Notes: a model not told the origin generated them from the sequence alone. DNA of 64,000 nucleotides from Nostoc desertorum CM1-VF14 (GCA_019359245.1 JAHHHR010000030.1:36827-100826); one strand, 5' to 3'; positions 8,060-17,763 are shown, numbered from the stretch's first letter. Numbers and translations: made by a program.

Positions 8060-9379
8060 TCATCTTTGTCTATCTACCTTCATCTGTGAAAATACACGAT
8101 AACTATCCAGATTTAACTGTGAATTACTGCTTTGAGCTTCTCCCATATTAATCAAGTTATATTCTACATTTTCTGCGTAAATTGCAAAAGTTATATTAAA
8201 AATTTCCATAAAATTGATTACCCACTTACACTCATCTTCAGGATATTTCTCGTAATAACGAATCAGATGAGCAATTTTAATCTCTAAATGTCTCCGGGAA
8301 TTGCTGCAAATCAAAATCGTCTTTAACAGTAGAATCACTAATGTTAAAGAGTGACCTTGAGTAAGTAATAATATAAATAATAACGAAGGCTCTTTTCCGT
8401 TTTCTGTTGTCAAACAATCAATTACTCGATTACAGGTTCTCAAGAATAATTCTTTAGTAATGATTTCTTGATTAAAATCTTTCTTCCATAAATATAGATT
8501 CTGTGTAAATTGCTGCCGCAAAATTTTGACTAATTCTTGATTGTCTACAGAAAAAAATAAATATGTTTCTACACTTGTTTTAAATTGTTCAAGAGTTTGT
8601 CCTTGAGTTTGCTTGATAAATATGTTGGCAATATTCTCATGGCTAAACACACCCTTTTTTAAAACAATTGCTTTTATTAAATGTAGAACATTATCTCCCA
8701 AAATACTAGGATTTTTGTAGCGTGTTGTGCTTGATACGGCAGATTGAGAACGAGCAATATACATTGCTAGTTCAAACTTAAATTTGTCTTTTATCTGTCT
8801 AGAAAGCTTTCTAGCAGCCTCTTGTTGCTCTATTGGGTTATTCTCATTAACAGATTGAGCAACTAATAAATAGGAAGTGTAGCGATTAACCCAATGACCT
8901 TGAGATAATTCGTCATGTTTAGTAGCAAATAGTTTTATTTCTTGGTAATCTTTACTGGTAATAAAATTCTCTAGCCAGCTTTTACAAATATTTGCTGCCG
9001 GAAACTCCTTAGTTTTTACTTTTAAATTTTCAATTACAAACAAGTTAATTAATTCTTGGATATATTTATCTTTCCTGTTAGTTTTCCAAGTATTAATTAT
9101 TATATATATACATCGTTTGAGCGTATTATGAAACTCATGTTCGTTATGCTCTAAAAAAATATTGTATATCCCAGGTATAGAATGAGAATATGATGAATCA
9201 AGACCGTCTATAAAAAAAGCCTTGAATTTACGTAAAACGTCATCCGGTGACATTTTATTTACAATTTCTATGAAAAAACTATAAACTTCTTCTTGTGCAA
9301 TCTGCACATTTAGCTGTCTAGAGTTAGACGTAACGCAATGGGGATCTTCCTGACTAATTAATAAAGTATTAGCGGTCAT
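8060..9379 (-). CDS. Unrecognised helical protein, 439 aa
   Basis: I do not recognise this protein. It is predicted to be almost wholly alpha-helical and soluble apart from one strongly hydrophobic helix (SLLFILLLTQGHSLTLVILL, about residues 329-348). Its codons are noticeably AT-rich with many Asn, Lys and Ile residues, unlike the neighbouring flippase-like gene, which may indicate separate origin. No Walker, HTH or metal motif is visible. The ATG at 9379 is followed by a polar N-terminus without signal peptide. A 900-base region without convincing genes lies upstream. Confidence 0.7.
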   Translation of the reverse strand: MTANTLLISQEDPHCVTSNSRQLNVQIAQEEVYSFFIEIVNKMSPDDVLRKFKAFFIDGLDSSYSHSIPGIYNIFLEHNEHEFHNTLKRCIYIIINTWKTNRKDKYIQELINLFVIENLKVKTKEFPAANICKSWLENFITSKDYQEIKLFATKHDELSQGHWVNRYTSYLLVAQSVNENNPIEQQEAARKLSRQIKDKFKFELAMYIARSQSAVSSTTRYKNPSILGDNVLHLIKAIVLKKGVFSHENIANIFIKQTQGQTLEQFKTSVETYLFFSVDNQELVKILRQQFTQNLYLWKKDFNQEIITKELFLRTCNRVIDCLTTENGKEPSLLFILLLTQGHSLTLVILLLKTILICSNSRRHLEIKIAHLIRYYEKYPEDECKWVINFMEIFNITFAIYAENVEYNLINMGEAQSSNSQLNLDSYRVFSQMKVDRQR

Positions 9380-10282
9380 TCCATTTATCAGGATAAATAG
9401 GTTTCCTGTTTATATTATTACCAGCTTAACCCTAGTGAACATTAGTATCAATCTATTCTTCAAATATTCAGTAAGATTTTTACATAAATTTGATAAACTC
9501 TGGCTGTAAATAAAGGATGAAACAATTTATGTTTAATCCTTCATCAAATACTTCAGTGTAATTGCTTAATTTTGTCACAAAACTTATTTAAATAAGCTAC
9601 ATGCGTAGGGATACGTGATTACCATGTTTTTGTATCCATTATAAATTATACAAAAATGTTCCCATATCTTTGTGACTTTACCCATAAATTTGCCGTCAAC
9701 AACACTATAACCCTCATTCTTGCGTCAGCTAATTTTGGATGAAATTGACAGTTTGGAACCATAACTTTGCCGCTAGTCCAAATAGAAGGATAAGCTTGCC
9801 GTGAGTAGTGGGCGATTAGAGATAATCGAGGCAGATTACCTTACCCTATATTAGGTTAACCATGTGGGGTCAAGAAATACTCGATTTTTGAGGTATCGGA
9901 TTGAGAGAATGGCAAGCTCACCACCTCCTGATTTGGCGTGGACGATGATTTAATCTCCAATTTGATAAGTATCTCTTAACAAAGTACGCTTGTATTAAGC
10001 AGATATGCGATCGCAAAGTCGAGATTTTGATTTCCGGCATGAAGGATTACTAGCATTTAAGCAAGTTTATGTGCCGGAGGTCTTAAACAAGGCGTGTAAT
10101 GGTTTATCCCCCAGTTATCTATATAGATATAGCACTGCAAAATATGTTGCTGGTGGTTCGACTGTTAGTGAATCAATTTCTGCTGAATTCTTCTGGGAGC
10201 GGTGGCGATAGAATGAGCGGCGATTGTGTCTGGTGCAAAGATAGGTTACAAAAATTGCTCAGGCGGTTGCCTTAGTTTCGGT
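9380..10282. other. Long intergenic region, no convincing gene
   Basis: About 900 bases with many stops in all frames. A 68-codon plus-strand frame at 10005-10211 has no recognisable similarity and no good ribosome-binding site. The part from 9830 to 10260 has a more coding-like base composition than the first part and may be an old gene remnant. I see no RNA gene. Confidence 0.4.
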
Positions 10283-10570
10283 TTAATTTGAGTAGCTATC
10301 CACGCGCAGCTCCCGCCAGACATCAGAAACCTGCCAGCCGGAATTGCCCACAGATTGTACTGGAGGATTGTCAAGGAATGGAATATACTCAGGTTCTCTT
10401 GGCTCTGGAATCGCTACTGATTTTTCCTCTACCACAGGGGCTGAAGAATCGACAGTATTAGCTTGAAGAAGTTGGTCTTCTGCTTCTTCGATTAACTTCA
10501 TCTGTCTCAGGGTAAGCTTGTCAGATTTTTTGATGATTTTCTTTGTATATATCTCATTAGAAGTATTCAT
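10283..10570 (-). CDS. Hypothetical protein, about 95 aa
   Basis: I do not recognise it. The frame opens at 10645, but the ATG at 10570 (MNTSNEIYTKKIIKKSDK) is a better start because the 25 extra residues are proline-rich and leader-unlike. There is a short charged helical stretch (LTLRQMKLIEEAEDQLLQ), a Pro/Glu-rich linker and a C-terminal segment ending SGWQVSDVWRELRV that looks like a conserved peptide. No membrane segment. It faces away from the YjzC-like gene. Confidence 0.5.
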   Translation of the reverse strand: MNTSNEIYTKKIIKKSDKLTLRQMKLIEEAEDQLLQANTVDSSAPVVEEKSVAIPEPREPEYIPFLDNPPVQSVGNSGWQVSDVWRELRVDSYSN

Positions 10571-10855
10571 TGGCTGTTCCCTCAAAGGCATTGGCTTAAA
10601 ATTTGGATGGGTAAACTTGGGGAAGGTAGGTGTTAATAATTGCACGGAATAAACACTCTACTGTAAATCTATGAGAAATACCAGTCCCTTCCTGAAGAAT
10701 TTATCAATATCTTGCGTGAAAGCAGCATGAAAGATGTTTTAAGTAAATCAGCAGAATGATTGAGCTAAGTTTCGTTAGTTTGATGGATGTCTCAGAGTGC
10801 TTAAATCAAGTGAAATTGTAAAGAAAGGTTTTAATTCAAAAGTCGCAAAATATTT

Positions 10856-11539
10856 ATGACACAAATCCCCATCGTTCGCCAGATCCTATCAGATTCAGAT
10901 ATCGGATTGCTACCATATCTTAGTCAACAACTTCAAACACCGAGCTTTTCACATTTTAAAACCCAATTTGGTTTTTATGTAGATGAGTCTTGTACACAAG
11001 TTACCTCGGTAGACGATTCTTTAGAAATACAAACGATACTTTTGTTGACTCTCAAGTTATCAATTGTTGTGGATAGCCAAACTCCCTCGGATGAGGCGGC
11101 AGTACACGCTCTTGAGTTTCAAGAATTGCTAGATGCACAGATTATTAGATGGAGCCAGGACAATCCACAATTGCTTAAACCAATCTCAGAAATTAAAAGC
11201 ACATTCAGTCAGTTGTCAGATATCCCGTTCCACGGTGGCTATCTTCCAGGTTTTGAAATTAGGAGCCAGTTTACTCTAATTTACAGTCCTGTTACTACAC
11301 AGTTAAGCCAGTTACAGGGGCCTCAATCTTCTTTGCATAGTCCAGGCGAACGTACTCCCATTAGCGGACAGTATGAAGTAATCAATTCTAATGGAAAAAG
11401 TACAGGGCTAGAGGTAACATCAACTGCTGGAAACCCTTTTCCTCCAACGAGTGAATCTGACCAATTATATCGGTTAGTTGACCCTACGAAGCACAAAAAC
11501 TCAATCATCAAACCGCCAAATGTCGCAATTGAAGGTTGA
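10856..11539 (+). CDS. Protein with C-terminal YjzC-like module
   Basis: A 227-aa soluble protein. The N-terminal 150 residues are not recognised. The C-terminal part (about 163-205) contains SPGERTPISGQYEV, a short spacer, and GNPFPPTSESDQLYRLVD, which matches the pattern of the small YjzC-type proteins (PGE..P.SG.Y, then PPT......). In this type of fusion the small module probably binds a partner or surface. Low GC, an ATG start at 10856, and no signal peptide. No operon partner is obvious; a gap of 226 bases precedes the next gene. Confidence 0.55.
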   Translation: MTQIPIVRQILSDSDIGLLPYLSQQLQTPSFSHFKTQFGFYVDESCTQVTSVDDSLEIQTILLLTLKLSIVVDSQTPSDEAAVHALEFQELLDAQIIRWSQDNPQLLKPISEIKSTFSQLSDIPFHGGYLPGFEIRSQFTLIYSPVTTQLSQLQGPQSSLHSPGERTPISGQYEVINSNGKSTGLEVTSTAGNPFPPTSESDQLYRLVDPTKHKNSIIKPPNVAIEG

Positions 11540-11765
11540 TGAAGTTATCTGTAATTAAAGGTAGCGCCCTGATAGTTTTTTACACACCTGGTCAATGCTG
11601 GTAGTTCCGTATCATCCAGCTACACGGGTGGCATATTCGGGGAGTAAAAGATTTATTACACGGCGGAGGCGGCGTTGAGAACTGGGTTGAGTTGGCTCAG
11701 AGATGATATCAATTCTGTATGAAGATGCGCCAAAATAAAATGGATACGTGCTAAAGGTTAGTGTT

Positions 11766-12446
11766 ATGACTAAACTCATCTTAATTACAGGCATAAGTAA
11801 AGGTCTAGGTTATGCAATGACTGAGGGTTTTATTCAACAGGGACATACTGTTATTGGTTGCGCCCGTTCATCAGATGCTATTGATAAAATACGCCAGAAA
11901 TTTAGTGCGCCCAACGATTTCACATCTGTAGATGTGGCAAATGAACAGCTTGTAAAAAAATGGGCAGAACAGGTACTTCAAAAATATGAACCGCCAGATA
12001 TAGTAATTAATAATGCGGCAATTACTAATTACCCAGCACCTTTGTGGGAAATACCATCTAAAGAATTTTCTGATCTAATAGATATTAATATAAAAGGAGT
12101 AGTGAATATAATTCGCCATTTTGTACCAGCAATGGTGAAAAATAAACAGGGTATTATTGTTAATTTTAGTTCTGGCTGGGGACGTTCGACTTCAGCCCAA
12201 GTTGCACCATATTGTGCTTCTAAGTGGGCAATCGAAGGATTAACTCGTTCTTTGGCACAAGAATTGCCAACTGGTATGGCAGCCATACCTCTCAATCCAG
12301 GTATTATTCATACTGATATGCTTTCTATTAGCTTTGGAGAAGAAGCTGCTAATTATACACCAGTGTCCGATTGGGTATTGAAAGCTGTTCCATTTATTCT
12401 CAAGTTAAAACCCAAAGATAACGGGATTCCCTTGACTGTACATTAA
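11766..12446 (+). CDS. Short-chain dehydrogenase/reductase
   Basis: A 226-aa SDR-family oxidoreductase. The cofactor loop TGISKGLG lies at residues 8-15 of the chosen start, NNAA follows the fourth strand, and the catalytic tetrad is represented by the Ser in NFSSGWG and by YCASK. The protein uses NAD(P)H; substrate is unknown. The frame extends 18 bases upstream to a GTG at 11748, but the ATG at 11766 (MTKLILITG) places the cofactor loop at the usual position. It is somewhat short at the C-terminus. The 200 bases that follow are gene-free. Confidence 0.85.
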   Translation: MTKLILITGISKGLGYAMTEGFIQQGHTVIGCARSSDAIDKIRQKFSAPNDFTSVDVANEQLVKKWAEQVLQKYEPPDIVINNAAITNYPAPLWEIPSKEFSDLIDINIKGVVNIIRHFVPAMVKNKQGIIVNFSSGWGRSTSAQVAPYCASKWAIEGLTRSLAQELPTGMAAIPLNPGIIHTDMLSISFGEEAANYTPVSDWVLKAVPFILKLKPKDNGIPLTVH

Positions 12447-12646
12447 CCGTAAATCTCAATTGCGATCATTGCCATTAGGAGTAGAGTGCCCTCAACTGTT
12501 CCTTTTGTCAATACTCTGCCACCCGAACCCTTACCAGCAAACTAAGGAAGTCACGTATTTGGCCAGATCCGAAAAATGCAAGCAAATAGAAAAATTGCTG
12601 GCACAACTAGAGGCATTGACAAGTATTGAGTAAAGGCAAAAGGTTA

Positions 12647-13687
12647 TTACTCCCTGGGTAAGAAGCGCCTCACAGTGTCTGGTAATAGACGCTCTAAAAA
12701 AATCTCAATATTCCTACTATTGCGTTGATATAAAGTTCCTAAATAGATTATAAATATTCCCAAAAATGTTAGTGTAAGCGGAAATAAGATTGCATTGCGA
12801 AAGACGCTGTAAGCAAGGTATCCTAAATAACCAAAGACACCCATTCCCCCAAAAATAATAAAAACTTTTCGTTTTAACAATACCGAAAGTAACATTAACC
12901 CTAAATTAATCAAACAATAGAGAAATTTATTAAATTCATTACTGTCTCCCATTAAAGTTAGACCAGACCAAAAGGCAAGTAATCCAAACAAATATAGCCA
13001 AAATGCATAATCTCCATCGCGTCTCCTAGTGCGGATATCTACTAGGTAAGCGGCAACAATACAAGCAATACCAAACCACAGAGAAGTTAATAGTCGCAGC
13101 TGCAAATTATAAGTTTTTTCACTAAACAATAATGGTGTGATATCCATAAACATAAAATATAGCGAAAAGGCAATGGGAGCAGTTAAAAAGGGAAAACGTA
13201 CAAACTTGATGGCAACTAAACCTGCGATGATAGTTCCTAACTCCATCAAAAACCAACTGCCTTTAATCCAGATATAAAAATCTTGATATGTACCGGGGTC
13301 ACCTTGAGTCCAAAATCCTGTCGCACGTTGCAGTCCGTAAATTGCTAAAGGAGTCAAGGAAACTGCAATGGTAAATAGCAAACCTCCGGGAATTTTCATC
13401 TCTTGTCGCCGCCAGAGATTGCTTCCTGCAAGTACAAAACACAAGGCATAAATGCTGGCTAACAAAAAGATCCCACCGCCACCAAATGATTCCCACGCTA
13501 ATGTCATGAACCAAGTCATGGCTGAGATGACAATTAACGCCCCAAAGTAAAAAGTGACATTGACAAAATTAAATTGCGGGCGTTCGCTGTTACGCTGAAA
13601 AAGTGCATCCCATAATGCATTGGCTTGTTCTGCTGTAATTAAGCCTTGGGAAACCGCCCAATGTAAATCTTCCTGATAAATTTTCAT
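12647..13687 (-). CDS. DUF2157-like multi-spanning membrane protein
   Basis: A 346-aa protein with a soluble N-terminal segment (MKIYQEDLHWAVSQGLITAEQANALWDALF) of the type seen before the membrane part in DUF2157 proteins, followed by about nine or ten hydrophobic helices. A basic C-terminus (RRFLPRE) is probably cytoplasmic. No transporter signature or catalytic motif can be seen, and the function of the family is not established. It stands alone, about 50 bases downstream of the gene remnant at 13736-14010 on the same strand. Confidence 0.7.
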   Translation of the reverse strand: MKIYQEDLHWAVSQGLITAEQANALWDALFQRNSERPQFNFVNVTFYFGALIVISAMTWFMTLAWESFGGGGIFLLASIYALCFVLAGSNLWRRQEMKIPGGLLFTIAVSLTPLAIYGLQRATGFWTQGDPGTYQDFYIWIKGSWFLMELGTIIAGLVAIKFVRFPFLTAPIAFSLYFMFMDITPLLFSEKTYNLQLRLLTSLWFGIACIVAAYLVDIRTRRRDGDYAFWLYLFGLLAFWSGLTLMGDSNEFNKFLYCLINLGLMLLSVLLKRKVFIIFGGMGVFGYLGYLAYSVFRNAILFPLTLTFLGIFIIYLGTLYQRNSRNIEIFLERLLPDTVRRFLPRE

Positions 13688-13735
13688 ATTTTTGGCTCAG
13701 ATTTAACCATTTGCTACATCTGCATTTAGCTTGGG

Positions 13736-14010
13736 TTAATGGACACCTTGCTCATCTATTCCTTTAAATAGAATACTAAACAAGACACTTGTTTCACCAT
13801 AAGCAATATTGAAATTACCAATAACGGGCCAAGTAAAAGTCATGTGTAAGCCAGTTACTAAAGCGATGTCTAACGACAAGCCACTGCGCGTCTACGCACC
13901 GACTACACCAAAGCCTGGAATCCATGCTTCTACAATCTCGTCCGTAGACAGAACAGCGTTGACTTGCTTATGTACCTGGGTAACTGTTAAGACGATCAAA
14001 AACTTTTGAA
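13736..14010 (-). pseudogene. Remnant of a small gene with a palindrome insert
   Basis: Reading the minus strand gives one frame: QKFLIVLTVTQVHKQVNAV, later IVEAWIPGFGVVGA, a stop, and then ALVTGLHMTFTWPVIG, ending in KGIDEQGVH and a stop. Both halves look like protein and share a frame. The part containing the stop (about 13862-13897) resembles the dispersed element at 1653-1684, as if that element had inserted into the gene. I do not recognise the family. The remnant starts immediately after the SnoaL-like gene. Confidence 0.4.
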
Positions 14011-14012
14011 AA

Positions 14013-14579
14013 TTACTTGTTTTCCTGCCCACTGACAGGAATGCGTTTCCACAACTCGGTAAGTTCAATGGTATCGAAGAATGCTACTACCTTGACAATA
14101 CGCCCGTTTTTCATGGTCATATACCATGAATAGGTGTTGGCATACGGTTTGCCGTCTTTGGCTGTTGCTGTTCCATCCCATAAGGCAATTACCGTGTCGC
14201 CCTCGGCATAAATACCTCGGACACTGGGTACTATTCTGGCGCTCAATCGCTCGTTAATTGGTACTATGGCTTCCTCCAAAAACTGCTTGCGGCTGGTGTA
14301 GGTTTTGGAAATTGGACTTCTGCCTGTAATCGTCCATTCCACATCATCAGCCAGCAGATCGAAGAAACTACCAGTGTTATTTGCCCATTTAGCAAAGCCT
14401 TCGCGTACTATTTCTTTATTCTGGCTCTGATTAGATTGTGCAATCTTGCGAACCTCTGCTTGCTTTGGATCGGCTGTAGCACTGGCCACAGGTACTGCGA
14501 TGGCTATCATCAAACCAAAGCTAATTAATCCAAAGCTAATTAGTAATTTACGGTGGGGGGCGGTGGTGTATTTTTTCAT
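14013..14579 (-). CDS. Exported SnoaL/NTF2-like protein
   Basis: A 188-aa protein with a signal peptide (basic KKYTTAPHRK, then a hydrophobic stretch ending VASATA). The mature part has the alpha+beta cone fold pattern of the SnoaL/NTF2 superfamily: a helix with EIVREGFAKW, then FFDLLADDVEWTITG, a strand pair VIALWDGTATAKDGKPY, and NTYSWYMTMKNGRIVKVVAFFDT. Members include isomerases, cyclases and non-catalytic binders, so I do not name a reaction. The leader contains an internal duplication (LISFGLISFGL). It is the last gene of the minus-strand run from 18337. Confidence 0.8.
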   Translation of the reverse strand: MKKYTTAPHRKLLISFGLISFGLMIAIAVPVASATADPKQAEVRKIAQSNQSQNKEIVREGFAKWANNTGSFFDLLADDVEWTITGRSPISKTYTSRKQFLEEAIVPINERLSARIVPSVRGIYAEGDTVIALWDGTATAKDGKPYANTYSWYMTMKNGRIVKVVAFFDTIELTELWKRIPVSGQENK

Positions 14580-14731
14580 AAAACCTGTTTCTGGATTAAG
14601 TCTGTGTAGAAAACGCTATTTTGTCTTTGTTATCGAATCGAAACGTCAGGCTGCCTGATCTATCAGTATTTCCCATGCAATCAAAAACACCAGAGATTAG
14701 GCTGCCTTTTCATGGCTGAGTCTTCCATTCC

Positions 14732-15562
14732 TTATCTGAAATCGGTAGACTCAGCTAGAGTTCGCCATTTTGCCGTCTCTTGCTCGACGTAAGCGTTCTT
14801 CTCGGCTATTGTCTGAAGTGTATCTGTGCCTAGAGGTAACCGCAGAGGCGGTTCGTCTGTGTTGACAATCTCAAAAATGGCTGGGGCGAGCTTAGTGGGA
14901 TCTCCTGGCTGTTGGTAGTTAAGTCCAGCCGCTACGTCACGGATTTTCCCGACCGTCTGGGCATAATCAGGGATTTGCACTGCACTCGGACGTAGCGAAC
15001 TGTTATCGAGAAAACCAGTGCGGAAGTATCCCGGCTCAACAACCGTCACGTGAATCCCCAACGGAGCTAACTCGCCATGCAGGGCTTCGGTAATGCCTTC
15101 GACGGCAAATTTGGTTGAGCCATAGATGCCCCATCCTGGGGAGGAGCGATAGCCACCAATAGACGATAAATTAATGATGTGTCCAGAGCGGTGCTGACGC
15201 ATACTGGGTAGCACAGCACGGGTAACATTTAGTAGCCCAAAGACATTGGTGCGATAAACGCTCTCAACCTCTTCGGCACTGCACTCTTCGACAGCTCCTA
15301 GCAAGCCGAATCCCGCATTGTTGACCAACACATCGATTTGTCCAAATTTTTCTAGACTTGTGGCGATCGCTGCTTTTACCTGAGCCTCATCGGTGACATC
15401 CATGCTCAGTACTAATGCATCTTTACTGGTTGCGAATTGTTGCAAATCGTTGTGATTGCGGGCGGTGGCAATTAATCTGTCACCTGCTGCCAAAACTGCT
15501 TTCGCAATCTCGGCACCAAGGCCCCGTGAAGCACCAGTAATCAGCCATGTTCTCTGAGTCAT
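14732..15562 (-). CDS. SDR-family oxidoreductase
   Basis: A 276-aa classical short-chain dehydrogenase. Motifs are TGASRGLG (residues 9-16), the NAD(P)-binding Asp in LVLSMDVTDE-like position, NNAGFG, catalytic Ser in NLSSIGGY and YGSTK. The first and second strands resemble the NADPH-using group of oxidoreductases often found near stress genes. Its GC content is higher than that of the flanking spacers. A diverged copy of the region upstream of the dsbA-like gene precedes it (15622-15810), including a perfect palindrome, suggesting shared control. Confidence 0.87.
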   Translation of the reverse strand: MTQRTWLITGASRGLGAEIAKAVLAAGDRLIATARNHNDLQQFATSKDALVLSMDVTDEAQVKAAIATSLEKFGQIDVLVNNAGFGLLGAVEECSAEEVESVYRTNVFGLLNVTRAVLPSMRQHRSGHIINLSSIGGYRSSPGWGIYGSTKFAVEGITEALHGELAPLGIHVTVVEPGYFRTGFLDNSSLRPSAVQIPDYAQTVGKIRDVAAGLNYQQPGDPTKLAPAIFEIVNTDEPPLRLPLGTDTLQTIAEKNAYVEQETAKWRTLAESTDFR

Positions 15563-15621
15563 GATTTATCTCCTTAAAATTATTAGGCTTAGTAGCAAAG
15601 CTTCGATATGCAACATCTCGT

Positions 15622-15810
15622 ATCCAGCAAACTTGAATTTTATAACTGATTTGCTATTGGTGTTTGCATGAATTCAATATAGGAAATTGGCTCGAACTTG
15701 TAGTCAACCCTGGGTTGACTGTTTTACACAATAGTATGATTGATGAATTAGTCAATCTAAAGATGGTAGGTGATTCCAACTTAAGTTGGAATCTAAATTC
15801 AACCGAAAGG
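15622..15810. repeat. Upstream repeat R1 with perfect 20-bp palindrome
   Basis: This segment resembles R2 (17335-17530) and R3 (18461-18715): a cagcaaactt stretch, tttgcatgaattcaatata, then a divergent middle and the palindrome attccaac-ttaa-gttggaat at 15773-15792. It lies just upstream of the minus-strand SDR gene. An operator is a reasonable inference from the perfect symmetry. Confidence 0.7.
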
Positions 15811-15811
15811 T

Positions 15812-16711
15812 TTATTTCAAATATTTCTCGAACCATCTCAAGGCAGTTGTACTTGCAATCTCGAAGCCCTCTCCCTCGAAGGCATCAAAATGTCCGCCTT
15901 TCAAGATTGTGAGAGACTTCGGCTCCATCGCACGTGTATAAACAGCGGCGGCCAAGTCGGCAGGTGCAAGAAAGTCCTTCTCGCCCACAATCAGGCATAG
16001 CGGGGTGGGAAAGATTGCCTCAATGTGAGGAATCGGTTCGTAATATAAACAGTGTTCAATCGATTCAAAGGTGAGTCGATTCTCCCATCTTCCTTCGCTG
16101 GCACTCTTAGCCGATTCAATCCAATTGAAAGCGTCAGGTGTCGGCAGCACGCTCGGCTGACCGGGTGGAGCAATTAACGGGAAGTAGTTCACCTCTTTAG
16201 TTTGATACCGTTTTATACGATCAAGTGAAAACAGTTTCGTGAGTTCTTCGAGTTCAAGTGGAGAAGTCAGGCGGCGGGAGTTGAGAAATCCACTCATTGT
16301 AGGCATCTGTGCCACAACCGCTTTCACGCGCCGATCAAATGCGGCCAGATGCAGTACATGACCACCGCTATAGGAAAAACCCCACACACCTATGCGCTCA
16401 GGGTCAACTTCGCTTTGTAGTTGAGTCCAAGTGATGGCATTGCGGTAGTCTTCATGCTGCTCGGTAGGAATAATTTGCCCACGAGGCTCTCCCTCACTAG
16501 CTCCAAGGTAGCGATAGTCGAACAGCGAAACGACAAATCCTGCTTGAGTGAATTTCTCAGCAAATTGCGGCAATCCCATTTCTTTAGTTAAGCCAATTCC
16601 ATGAGCCATAACAATGGCCGGATAGCGCTCGCCTGATGCGACTTTATCAGGAGTGTAAAAGGTGACGGAACACTTTAAACCTTTACTTTCAAAACTAGTT
16701 CTTCTTTGCAT
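15812..16711 (-). CDS. Alpha/beta hydrolase, dienelactone-hydrolase-like
   Basis: A 299-aa protein of the alpha/beta hydrolase fold. The oxyanion region is VMAHGIG, the nucleophile elbow appears as GFSYSGG (GxSxS form), and a C-terminal acidic-histidine pair is supplied by VGEKDFLAP and LKGGHFDAFEGEG. These resemble the group of S15/dienelactone-like hydrolases that act on small esters or peptides. No signal peptide. It starts with ATG at 16711, 46 bases upstream of the next stop. Substrate unknown. Confidence 0.85.
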   Translation of the reverse strand: MQRRTSFESKGLKCSVTFYTPDKVASGERYPAIVMAHGIGLTKEMGLPQFAEKFTQAGFVVSLFDYRYLGASEGEPRGQIIPTEQHEDYRNAITWTQLQSEVDPERIGVWGFSYSGGHVLHLAAFDRRVKAVVAQMPTMSGFLNSRRLTSPLELEELTKLFSLDRIKRYQTKEVNYFPLIAPPGQPSVLPTPDAFNWIESAKSASEGRWENRLTFESIEHCLYYEPIPHIEAIFPTPLCLIVGEKDFLAPADLAAAVYTRAMEPKSLTILKGGHFDAFEGEGFEIASTTALRWFEKYLK

Positions 16712-16757
16712 AACTGCTTACTTTCTGATTGTTAATTGGGTTTCAAACCCAGGAACA

Positions 16758-17315
16758 TTAATGGCTGGCAGTGACAATAGCTGCGATCAACTCTTTAAGG
16801 TTCCAGCGATTGGTATATCGAATCCCATTAATAAACAAAGCTGGGGTAGCCGTTACTCCACTGTGGGTGCCACTTTCGATATCTTGATTGATGCGCTCAA
16901 GATGCACATGCTTACACATATCTTGCAGAAACTGGGAGATATCAAGTCCTAGATCGTTGGCATACTCTACTAAATAACCATCTGCTAACTGTTGTTGATG
17001 GATAAACAAAATGTCATGTATTTGCCAAAACTGACCTTGAACAGCCGCCGCTTCCGCCGCTTCCGCAGCATGTAAAGCTTGAGAATGAATTTGTATCTGC
17101 GGAAAATGGCGGAAAATAAAGCACAAATAATCCTCTCCCAACGAAATACTCAGTTGTCGCCCAATGACTTTCAGCAACCGATAAACATCCGCACTTTCTT
17201 GACATTGATAATCTCCATACATCACCAGTACCACAGTGGCACTTAACATCCCCTGTTTACGATCCTGGGTTGAAGGTGGGACAAATAATAAACGGTGTTT
17301 ACAATCATTGTTCAC
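16758..17315 (-). CDS. DsbA-like thioredoxin-fold protein with CxxS site
   Basis: A 185-aa protein of the Thioredoxin_4/DsbA family. The active-site loop reads YGDYQCQESADV, so the usual CxxC is Cys38-x-x-Ser41. The helical insertion is AAEAAEAAAVQGQFWQIHD, and the cis-proline loop is GVTATPALFING. CxxS proteins typically isomerise or reduce mixed disulfides rather than oxidise. There is no signal peptide, so a cytoplasmic role is more likely. A collapsed second copy lies at 18368-18460. Alternative start: the Met at residue 23, close before the first strand. Confidence 0.8.
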   Translation of the reverse strand: MNNDCKHRLLFVPPSTQDRKQGMLSATVVLVMYGDYQCQESADVYRLLKVIGRQLSISLGEDYLCFIFRHFPQIQIHSQALHAAEAAEAAAVQGQFWQIHDILFIHQQQLADGYLVEYANDLGLDISQFLQDMCKHVHLERINQDIESGTHSGVTATPALFINGIRYTNRWNLKELIAAIVTASH

Positions 17316-17334
17316 TGGTACCTCTAAGGGGAAG

Positions 17335-17530
17335 TATGTTTACCACAAGTGATACCTGCGGTGGGCTATGCCTACATCCCTTTCTGTGCTATCTGTGTTT
17401 GCATGAATTTAATATATGCAATCGGCTGCGATTTGTCGTCCACTCATAGTTGGCACTTTTATTTAGTCGAGTGGATGATCTTTTAACCCATCTCACAATG
17501 GAAGACTAACTCCAACTAAAGTTGGAATTT
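17335..17530. repeat. Upstream repeat R2
   Basis: Second copy of the repeated upstream region, directly before the dsbA-like gene. It contains tttgcatgaatttaatata (near 17400), the shared gtccactcatagttggc block and the palindrome tccaac-taaa-gttgga at 17511-17526. It is most similar to R3. Confidence 0.75.
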
Positions 17531-17572
17531 AACAAAATGCCTCAATTTCATCTTCAATCAGCTGGGGGATTT

Positions 17573-17704
17573 TTAGGCAGAATAGCTGGACAAAGCCAAA
17601 TCGTAGTCGGTACTAGTGGATACTGGCAGCCATGCTTCAATTTGCTTTGCCATTTTCGCGGCATTGTTCTGGAGGCGATCGCATTCTTCCCAAGGGGTTT
17701 TCAT
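17573..17704 (-). pseudogene. Small gene remnant, 43-codon frame plus shifted tail
   Basis: The minus strand reads MKTPWEECDRLQNNAAKMAK and continues to ALSSYSA and a stop. In another frame the next bases give IPQLIEDEIEAFC and a stop. Both parts look protein-like, so this is probably a frameshifted small gene. Family not recognised. Confidence 0.35.
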
Positions 17705-17763
17705 CGCCTGTGTTAGTTTTAGGTGTTATTTGGTGTGCTGGCTTTAGCTCTTATGGCTTTATT

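Noticed and set aside
10005..10211. 68-codon plus-strand frame in the 900-base gap
   Set aside because: No similarity, no good start context, and it ends without protein-like structure.
12459..12633. Open minus-start frame after the SDR ending LLAQLEALTSIE
   Set aside because: The tail looks coding-like but there is no start codon with a ribosome-binding site, and the upstream part overlaps the SDR stop region in another frame.
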